Assembly (NCBI GenBank): GCA_013695055.1
Contig: JACDBF010000336.1
Location: 1-5,814 of the forward strand
Source of the DNA: Actinomycetota bacterium
GTDB taxonomy: Bacteria > Actinomycetota > CADDZG01 > WHSQ01
DNA length: 5,814 bases
Direction of reading: 5' to 3'
Part shown: piece after piece, positions 1-4,197 of the stretch
How the letters are laid out: each line of letters opens with the position of its first letter
How positions within the stretch are numbered: position 1 is the first letter of the stretch
Position numbers and translations under genes: made by a program
Notes under the pieces: generated by a model
Told to the model about the DNA's origin: nothing
What the model saw: only the letters and a program-made list of their open reading frames with translations
The model's database searches: none

Positions 1-255
1 TTTCATTAGCCCGTAAGCGGCGTTGTCGGCCGCAGAATCGGCTCCATTGACCGACGAGTAGTCCCCGCCCGTGCCCGTGCCGTACGATTCGATCGCTGTG
101 GCGGCGTTCTTCAGCGCCGACTGCACCTGCGATGTCCATGCCTTCTCCCTCTGGCGCAGGAAGACGGGAATTGCGATCGCCGCCAGAATGGCGATAATTA
201 GGATCACCACCAACAGCTCGATGAGCGTGAAACCTCTTTGGTCAATGTGGCGCAT
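1..255 (-). CDS. Type IV pilin 2 (prepilin), 3' end missing at window edge
   Basis: This gene encodes a prepilin, the secreted and processed subunit of the pilus fibre. 85 codons are visible and the frame is still open at base 1, so the C-terminal part is missing. It starts MRHIDQRG|FTLIELLVV: an 8-residue basic leader, the Gly(-1)/Phe(+1) prepilin peptidase site and Glu at +5, followed by one hydrophobic helix and IPVFLRQREKAW. ATG at 255 is preferred because GAGG (262-265) lies 6 nt upstream. An in-frame ATG at 267 would give a 12-residue leader but has no ribosome-binding site. The first 30 mature residues are identical to those of pilin 1, after which the two diverge (TSQVQSALKNAATAIESY, then GTGTGGDYSSVNG). 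It is separated from pilin 1 by a terminator and a candidate promoter of its own, so it is probably transcribed at least partly independently. Whether it is a major or minor pilin cannot be told from the visible part. Confidence 0.93.
   Translation of the reverse strand, partial: MRHIDQRGFTLIELLVVILIIAILAAIAIPVFLRQREKAWTSQVQSALKNAATAIESYGTGTGGDYSSVNGADSAADNAAYGLMK
101..234. repeat. Pilin tandem duplication, copy in pilin 2
   Basis: This segment aligns without gaps, at a constant offset of 552 bases, to 653-786 in pilin 1. By eye the core 141-234 against 693-786 has about 10 mismatches in 94 bases, several of them synonymous. It covers the cleavage site, the hydrophobic helix and the REK-W region. 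The leaders and the heads of the two pilins differ. This points to gene duplication with the N-terminal half held conserved or homogenised. Confidence 0.85.
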
Positions 256-297
256 AGGTTTCCTCATGTTCGAAAGAGAGACCCCGGTCATAGTGAA

Positions 298-325
298 GAA
301 TCGGCTTCTTGAGAGGAAAACTTGA
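298..325 (-). promoter_or_regulatory. Candidate sigma-28/WhiG-type promoter for pilin 2
   Basis: On the minus strand, TCAA (325-322; TCAAGTTT extended, against the FliA consensus TAAAGTTT) is followed by a 16-nt spacer and GCCGATTC (305-298; consensus GCCGATAA, 6 of 8). Transcription would start near 291, about 36 nt before the pilin 2 ATG and just downstream of the terminator at 361-392. Both boxes carry mismatches and the spacer is 1 nt longer than in the two better copies in this window, so this is the weakest of the three. Its position between terminator and start codon is what makes it credible. Confidence 0.45.
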
Positions 326-360
326 TGGCAAGGAGGCGCCATCTCCCTACGGAAGACAAG

Positions 361-392
361 AAAAAAGGGTGGAGTTTCCTCCACCCTTTTTT
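361..392 (-). terminator. Intrinsic terminator after pilin 1
   Basis: A perfect 14-bp inverted repeat (361-374 pairs with 379-392) encloses a 4-nt loop, which reads GAAA, a stable GNRA tetraloop, in the minus-strand transcript. The inner 8 bp are GGGTGGAG/CTCCACCC and the outer 6 are A-T pairs, so the minus-strand RNA ends in a run of six U followed by CUUGUCUUCC. It begins 17 nt past the pilin 1 stop codon. It should end most transcripts coming from pilin 1 and uncouple pilin 2 from them. The A/U symmetry means it could also work on plus-strand transcripts, but no plus-strand gene is seen here. Confidence 0.93.
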
Positions 393-408
393 GGTGAATG
401 CTGTCGGG

Positions 409-828
409 CTACGGACAGGCCCCGGCGAGGGGCTCACCGTCGCTGCTTAGGTAGTGCGACGTCTTCCACGCGTGGCCGGCCGGAAGACTAGCGTTGGCCG
501 CCTGGATGCAGTAAGCGGTCGCAGAGAGACTGGCGGCCGGCAGGGTAATCGTGACGTAGGACGCCTTCTTAAACCCTTCCGCGTCGATCAGGCCCGTAGT
601 CATTGCCGCGTAGCTGCCCCCGGTTCCGGTGGCATACGACTCAGCCGCGGTGGCGGCGTTCTTCAGGGCCGACTGGGAACCGGCGACCCAACCCTTCTCC
701 CTCTGACGCAGGAAGACGGGAATTGCGATCGCCGCCAGGATGGCGATGATCAGGATAACTACAAGGAGCTCGATGAGGGTGAAACCACTCTCACGCTGCT
801 CCCGCATCTCATGGAACCGCTGGAACAT
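409..828 (-). CDS. pilA: Type IV pilin 1 (major-type prepilin), riboswitch-controlled
   Basis: This gene encodes a prepilin of 139 residues. The leader is MFQRFHEMREQRESG (15 residues), cut between Gly15 and Phe16 by prepilin peptidase; mature FTLIELLVV has Glu at +5. The mature protein is 124 residues: a hydrophobic N-terminal helix to about residue 25, an amphipathic extension (QSALKNAATAAESY), then a small Gly/Ala/Ser-rich head. Two cysteines, mature Cys92 (in AYCIQ) and Cys123 (second from the C-terminus), could form the C-terminal disulfide loop common in T4 pilins. ATG at 828 is chosen because GGAGG (839-835) sits 6 nt upstream. The frame stays open to 1047, but that extension would run through the riboswitch leader and has no leader-peptide logic. 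It follows pilC, with its own sigma-28-like promoter and a c-di-GMP-I aptamer in its 5' leader, and ends in a strong terminator. Calling it pilA is based on family and context; the main versus minor subunit role is inferred. Confidence 0.95.
   Translation of the reverse strand: MFQRFHEMREQRESGFTLIELLVVILIIAILAAIAIPVFLRQREKGWVAGSQSALKNAATAAESYATGTGGSYAAMTTGLIDAEGFKKASYVTITLPAASLSATAYCIQAANASLPAGHAWKTSHYLSSDGEPLAGACP
653..786. repeat. Pilin tandem duplication, copy in pilin 1
   Basis: This is the partner of the segment at 101-234 (offset 552 bases). The encoded first 30 residues of the mature pilins are identical in the two copies. The upstream regulatory regions are not duplicated: only pilin 1 has the riboswitch. 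Confidence 0.85.
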
Positions 829-834
829 CCAGCA

Positions 835-839
835 CCTCC
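835..839 (-). promoter_or_regulatory. Shine-Dalgarno of pilin 1 (decides the start)
   Basis: GGAGG on the minus strand, inside GGGAGGTG, lies 6 nt before the ATG at 828. It is the strongest ribosome-binding site in the window and fixes the start at 828 rather than the next in-frame ATG at 807 or longer forms upstream. It lies immediately downstream of the last hairpin of the riboswitch leader, so its accessibility is a plausible point of control. Confidence 0.85.
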
Positions 840-845
840 CTCTCT

Positions 846-934
846 GTCCCTGCAAGCCGGGCTCAGGGACTAAACGACAACATTGACGAACCGTTGCGCT
901 TCGCCTGCGAGCGGCGGCCCGTCGGGCCGTCCCT
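846..934 (-). promoter_or_regulatory. Putative riboswitch expression platform in the pilin 1 leader
   Basis: Between the aptamer and the pilin 1 ribosome-binding site the minus-strand RNA has three evident hairpins. The first is CGGCCC-GAC-GGGCCG (929-915, 6 bp). The second is about 6 bp with one bulged A, around 913-897. The third is GUCCCUG...CAGGGAC (870-864 with 852-846, 7 bp, 11-nt loop). The octamer GCAGGGAC occurs twice, at 936-929 on the 3' edge of the aptamer and at 853-846, so the single GUCCCUG could pair with either copy. That would give two exclusive folds, one touching the base of aptamer helix P1. None of the hairpins has a U-run, which argues against simple transcription termination and for control of translation or RNA stability. 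The alternative pairing is inference. Confidence 0.5.
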
Positions 935-1014
935 GCTACAGGTAGCTCGGCTGACCCCGCGGGGCCCCGTAGCTTTGCGTCCCCGCCTCTCGACGGGTTT
1001 GCCTTTGACTGCGC
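935..1014 (-). ncRNA. Cyclic-di-GMP-I (GEMM-I) riboswitch aptamer
   Basis: The minus-strand RNA carries the GEMM-I conserved core in order. AAAGGCAAACC (1006-996) is followed by hairpin P2, CCCGUC-GAGA-GGCGGG with a GNRA tetraloop (997-982). The junction GGGACGCAAAGC (983-972) leads into helix P3, which closes GCU/AGC and CGG/CCG and has an AG bulge (952-951) that fits a tetraloop receptor. The 3' side is CCGAGCUACC (950-941). P1 is short and imperfect: GCGCAG (1014-1009) with CUGUAGC (941-935), one bulged A. By alignment from memory to the Vibrio cholerae Vc2 aptamer, the ligand-contacting G20 is G1003, A47 is A976 and C92 falls at C942/941. Retention of G at position 20 favours c-di-GMP over the cGAMP-selective variants, which usually have A there. 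It sits 107 nt before the pilin 1 start codon and just after a candidate promoter. Whether ligand switches pilin expression on or off cannot be read from the sequence. Confidence 0.92.
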
Positions 1015-1037
1015 TACTAATCCGGCTTGCAGTGGTA

Positions 1038-1064
1038 TTATCGGCAAACGTGAAGATCGCTTTA
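1038..1064 (-). promoter_or_regulatory. Sigma-28/WhiG (FliA-type) promoter for riboswitch-pilin 1
   Basis: On the minus strand, TAAA (1064-1061, in TAAAGCGA), a 15-nt spacer and GCCGATAA (1045-1038) match the FliA/SigD/WhiG consensus: all 4 bases of the TAAA core and all 8 of the -10 element, with the spacing found in that family. Start of transcription would fall near 1030, roughly 15 nt before aptamer helix P1, which is where a riboswitch promoter should be. No sigma-70-type -35 element is paired with this -10. It lies 38 nt past the pilC stop codon. Confidence 0.8.
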
Positions 1065-1102
1065 GGCTTTTTCCGAGAGTCCGTAGCCGGGCTTCTCCAG
1101 GG

Positions 1103-2323
1103 CTACTTGATCAGGTCGAAGATCTTGAACATCGGCATGTAAAGAGCGATGACCATCGCCCCGACGATGGCGCCGAGCACTCCGATCATGATGGGCTCGA
1201 TGAGGGACGTCAGAGCTTCCGTGGTCGATTCGACCTCCTGGTCGTAGAAATCCGAGATCTTGTCGAGCATCTCATCGAGCGCGCCGGTGTCCTCGCCCAC
1301 CGAGATCATCTGCACGACCATCGGCGGAAACACCTTGTGGTTCTCGAGCGGCGAGGCCATCGATTCTCCGCTGCGGACGCTCCCTTTGACGTCTTGCGAG
1401 GCGCGGCCTAGGACGGCGCTTCCGGTGGCCTCTCCGACGATGTCCAGGGCCTGGAGCACCGGAACGCCGGCCCTCAGCAACAGGGCGAGCGTGCGGGCGA
1501 AACGCGACAGGGCGACCTTGCTGAAGAGGTCGCCGAACACCGGGACCCTCAGCTTGAACTTGTCGAAACGGTAACGGTACTGCTCGTTATTTGCCTTCAA
1601 CCTTTTGTGGACGATGAAGCCCACGATGCTCAGCACGATGAAGGCGGGGACCAGGAACTTGGCCTGCTGGCTTACCGCCAGAAGTATCTTCGTGGGGAGC
1701 GGCAGCTCGCCTCCGAGGTCGTCGAACATGCCGGCGAAGGTCGGAACGACGAAGAGCAGCATGACCACCACGAGCGAACCCGCTATGAGGGCTACGACGA
1801 CCGGATACGTCATCGCGGACTTCACCTTTTGACGCAGCTTGTAGTCGGCCTCGAGTCCGTCGGCCACTCTCATAAGGACGGTATCGAGCTGTCCACCCGT
1901 CTCTCCCGCACGCACCATCGAGATGAAGAGAGTGTCGAAGACCTTGGGATGCTTGGACATCGCGGCAGAAAGGCTCGAGCCGCGCTCGATGTCGTCGCGC
2001 AGCGAGCCGATCGCCTGAGCAAGGGTCGGATTCTCGGTTTGCTCGGCAAGGATATTCAATGCCCGCAATAGAGACAGGCCCGAGCTGATCATCGTCGCGA
2101 ACTGGCGCGAGAAGATCGCCAGGTCCTTCAGCTTTACCTTCGGCTTCCTAATCCTGATCTCCATCTTCATGGAGGCCTTCTTGGAATCCTTGCTTATCTG
2201 GATCGGGGTATAGCCTTGCGCGCGCAGGCGGATCGCGACCGCGCCCTCGCCGGCCGCTTCCATCTTGCCGTCTAGCACGCGGCCCTCTTTGGTCCGGACC
2301 TTGTATGCGAACGAGTCGGCCAT
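1103..2323 (-). CDS. pilC: Type IV pilus inner-membrane platform protein PilC (GspF family)
   Basis: This gene encodes the polytopic membrane protein on which the PilB and PilT ATPases act to add or remove pilin subunits. It has 406 residues, the usual length for PilC. An N-terminal cytoplasmic stretch (FAYKVRTKEGRVLDGK, 5-20) precedes two T2SSF repeats. The first is at about 70-195, with FSRQFATMISSGLSLLRAL and VRAGETGGQLDTVL. The second is at about 273-397, with FARTLALLLRAGVPVLQAL and ISVGEDTGALDEML. The two repeats align to each other in the AGETGGQLD / VGEDTGALD motifs. Membrane segments are visible at about 174-196, 221-240 and 374-396. The ATG at 2323 lies 3 nt after the pilT stop codon, with AAGGGG about 7 nt upstream inside the end of pilT, so the two are co-transcribed and probably translationally coupled. 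No truncation or frameshift is seen. Confidence 0.97.
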   Translation of the reverse strand: MADSFAYKVRTKEGRVLDGKMEAAGEGAVAIRLRAQGYTPIQISKDSKKASMKMEIRIRKPKVKLKDLAIFSRQFATMISSGLSLLRALNILAEQTENPTLAQAIGSLRDDIERGSSLSAAMSKHPKVFDTLFISMVRAGETGGQLDTVLMRVADGLEADYKLRQKVKSAMTYPVVVALIAGSLVVVMLLFVVPTFAGMFDDLGGELPLPTKILLAVSQQAKFLVPAFIVLSIVGFIVHKRLKANNEQYRYRFDKFKLRVPVFGDLFSKVALSRFARTLALLLRAGVPVLQALDIVGEATGSAVLGRASQDVKGSVRSGESMASPLENHKVFPPMVVQMISVGEDTGALDEMLDKISDFYDQEVESTTEALTSLIEPIMIGVLGAIVGAMVIALYMPMFKIFDLIK

Positions 2324-2326
2324 CGA

Positions 2327-4111
2327 CTATCCCCTTCCGGCCAGACGATTGAACTCTTCGGTCTTGTGACACCGCTCGAGAGCCATCTCGTAGGTCACGG
2401 TTCCCTTCTTGACGAGTTCGGCGAGATGCTGGTCCATGACCTGCATCCCGAACTTTCCGCCCGCTTGCATCGAGGTATAGATCTGGTGTGTCTTGCCCTC
2501 TCTGACGAGGTTGCGGACGGCTGGCGTCGCAACCAGCACCTCGGCCGCCACCGCGCGCCCCTTGCCGGCGGCGAGGGGAATGAGCTGCTGGGAGACCACT
2601 CCTGCGATCGTTCCCGCGAGCTGCACCCGGATCTGCTGCTGCTGGTGGGGCGGAAAGACGTCGATGACGCGGTCGACCGACTGAGGCGCGTCCTGAGTGT
2701 GCAGGGTTCCGAACACCAGGTGACCGGTCTCTGCGGCGGTAAGCGCGGTCGAGATGGTCTCAAGGTCTCTCATCTCGCCCACGAGGATGACGTCGGGGTC
2801 CTGACGCAGCACTCGCTTGAGGGCCTCCGCGAAGCCATACGTGTCGGTGCCGACCTCTCGCTGATTGACCACGGACCTCTTGTGCTGGTGGAGGAACTCA
2901 ATCGGATCTTGGACCGTCATGATGTGATCCGCGCGGTGCGAGTTGATGTAATCGACCAACGCGGCCAGCGTCGTGGACTTGCCGGAACCGGTGATGCCTG
3001 TGACAAGGACCAGTCCCCGGCGCATGTTGGCGAACTCTTGTACTGCGGGCGGAAGTCCGAGCTGCTCGGTGGTCTTGATCTCATAGGGGATGAGCCGCAT
3101 GACCGAGCCCATCGCATCACGCTGCTGGAAGACGTTTACGCGAAAGCGGGCCTTGCCCGGAAGCGAGTAGGAAACGTCGAGCTCGAGGTGCTCCTCGAAC
3201 GACTCGCGCTGCTTTTGCGTGAGCATCGAGTAGAGGATCTCTTGCAGGTCCTTGGGCATGAGCCGGCGGTAGCCTTCGACGGCCTGAATCTCGCCGTCGA
3301 GCCTGATCATGGGGGGCAGACCGGCGGTGAGGTGAAGGTCCGAGCCCTTGCGCTCCAACACCGCAAGCAGGAAGTCCGCGAGGTTCGGCTCTTTCTCGTT
3401 GTCGCTTTCCGGCTCGGCCTCGGGCGCTTGCCCGGCCGCCTCGATCATGGCGGGGAGGTCGTCGGGCCCGAAGGATTGGACGGCGTGGCCGGGAGCGGCG
3501 GGGCCGCCGTTCGCTTCGGCCGCGGCCCCATTGGAGGGAGCGGAGGCCGGAGACAGAAGCTCGTCTTCGGACATCATCCCATCGGGGGTTTCGGGGGGGT
3601 TCGAGGGAGCCTCGGCAGGAGCCGGCCGGGTCTTTTCGGGAGCGGGAGGCTGCACCGCCGCTTGGGGGGCCTGCTGGGGCGAGTCACCGTAGAACTGATC
3701 GAGCGTCTCGACCAGGTCCTGCCGGTAGGCGACCGCAGGCTCGACTTGCATGCCGGTGAGCTGCGCGACCTCGCCGACCGCCAGGTGGTTTCGAGGGTCG
3801 GCCATGGCAAGGGTGAGGACGCCGTCCTTGACGTCGACCGCGATTGCAAGCTGGCGTCGCGCGACATCTTCGGGTACCAAAGACGCGGCCTGAGGCGACG
3901 GAAGAGGCTGCGACAGATCAACGTAGCGCATGCCGATCTGGGCCGCGCGCGCCCTCAAGAGATCGCGTTCGGTCACAAGCTCACGCTCGAGCAGCACCTT
4001 CCAGGCCGACTTTCCCGTCTTGGCTTCCTCGGCCTCGGCGAAGTCGAGTTGAGCCTGGCTCACCAGGCCCTCATCGACCAGAACATCTCCCAGCTCTTTT
4101 CTCGTTTGCAT
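2327..4111 (-). CDS. pilT: PilT retraction ATPase with N-terminal MshEN-like domain
   Basis: This gene encodes the hexameric cytoplasmic ATPase that powers pilus disassembly and twitching. It has 594 residues, against about 340-370 for classical PilT. Residues 1-141 are a GspE/MshE N-terminal-type domain (ELGDVLVDEGLVS; ADPRNHLAV; ending LDQFYG) of the kind normally on PilB. Residues 142-241 are a Pro/Ala/Glu-rich disordered linker. Residues 243-594 are the PilT core: Walker A GITGSGKSTT (372-381), Asp box TVQDPIEF (399-406), Walker B DVILVGEMRD (440-449), His box GHLVFGTLHT (463-472) and the PilT-specific AVRNLVREGK (531-540; usual form AIRNLIRE). There is no tetracysteine zinc motif, as expected for PilT and unlike PilB. 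The first Glu of the Asp box is Gln401. ATG at 4111 is the earliest possible start, since an in-frame TGA lies two codons upstream; GGAGG (4133-4129) is unusually far at 17 nt. The gene has its own candidate promoter in the gap after pilB and is followed directly by pilC. Confidence 0.95.
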   Translation of the reverse strand: MQTRKELGDVLVDEGLVSQAQLDFAEAEEAKTGKSAWKVLLERELVTERDLLRARAAQIGMRYVDLSQPLPSPQAASLVPEDVARRQLAIAVDVKDGVLTLAMADPRNHLAVGEVAQLTGMQVEPAVAYRQDLVETLDQFYGDSPQQAPQAAVQPPAPEKTRPAPAEAPSNPPETPDGMMSEDELLSPASAPSNGAAAEANGGPAAPGHAVQSFGPDDLPAMIEAAGQAPEAEPESDNEKEPNLADFLLAVLERKGSDLHLTAGLPPMIRLDGEIQAVEGYRRLMPKDLQEILYSMLTQKQRESFEEHLELDVSYSLPGKARFRVNVFQQRDAMGSVMRLIPYEIKTTEQLGLPPAVQEFANMRRGLVLVTGITGSGKSTTLAALVDYINSHRADHIMTVQDPIEFLHQHKRSVVNQREVGTDTYGFAEALKRVLRQDPDVILVGEMRDLETISTALTAAETGHLVFGTLHTQDAPQSVDRVIDVFPPHQQQQIRVQLAGTIAGVVSQQLIPLAAGKGRAVAAEVLVATPAVRNLVREGKTHQIYTSMQAGGKFGMQVMDQHLAELVKKGTVTYEMALERCHKTEEFNRLAGRG

Positions 4112-4152
4112 GATCGGTCAGCTCACTTCCCTCCGGGTACCCGCTGCCGTTG

Positions 4153-4179
4153 TTATCGGCCACAGGCGCGTTCGGTTGA
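4153..4179 (-). promoter_or_regulatory. Sigma-28/WhiG (FliA-type) promoter for pilT-pilC
   Basis: On the minus strand, TCAA (4179-4176; one mismatch to TAAA) is followed by exactly 15 nt and a perfect GCCGATAA (4160-4153). The octamer and the spacing are identical to those of the promoter in front of the pilin 1 riboswitch. Transcription would start near 4146, giving a leader of about 35 nt that contains the GGAGG of pilT. It lies wholly within the 86-nt gap between the pilB stop codon and the pilT start. Confidence 0.65.
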
Positions 4180-4197
4180 GCCCGAGGAGGGAATCCC

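Noticed and set aside
326..343. Sigma-54-like box TGGCGCC...TTGCCA upstream of pilin 2
   Set aside because: Pilin genes in some proteobacteria use sigma-54, but here the GG and GC are 9 nt apart instead of the strict 10. The sigma-28-like boxes fit the same gap and the rest of the locus better.
915..929. GC-rich hairpin CGGCCC-GAC-GGGCCG as an intrinsic terminator for the riboswitch
   Set aside because: The stem is strong but is followed by CCGCUCGC rather than a U-tract, so a Rho-independent terminator is not supported.
409..1047. 212-residue version of pilin 1 starting at 1047
   Set aside because: The extra 73 residues would be encoded by the riboswitch and its platform and would put a long Arg-rich segment before the prepilin leader. 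The strong GGAGG 6 nt before ATG 828 fits a standard prepilin instead.
1083..1106. Stem GTAGCC/GGCTAC across the pilC stop codon as a terminator
   Set aside because: It has only 6 bp with a 12-nt loop and no U-run follows on the minus strand. It may be chance; pilC transcripts probably read into the pilin leader.
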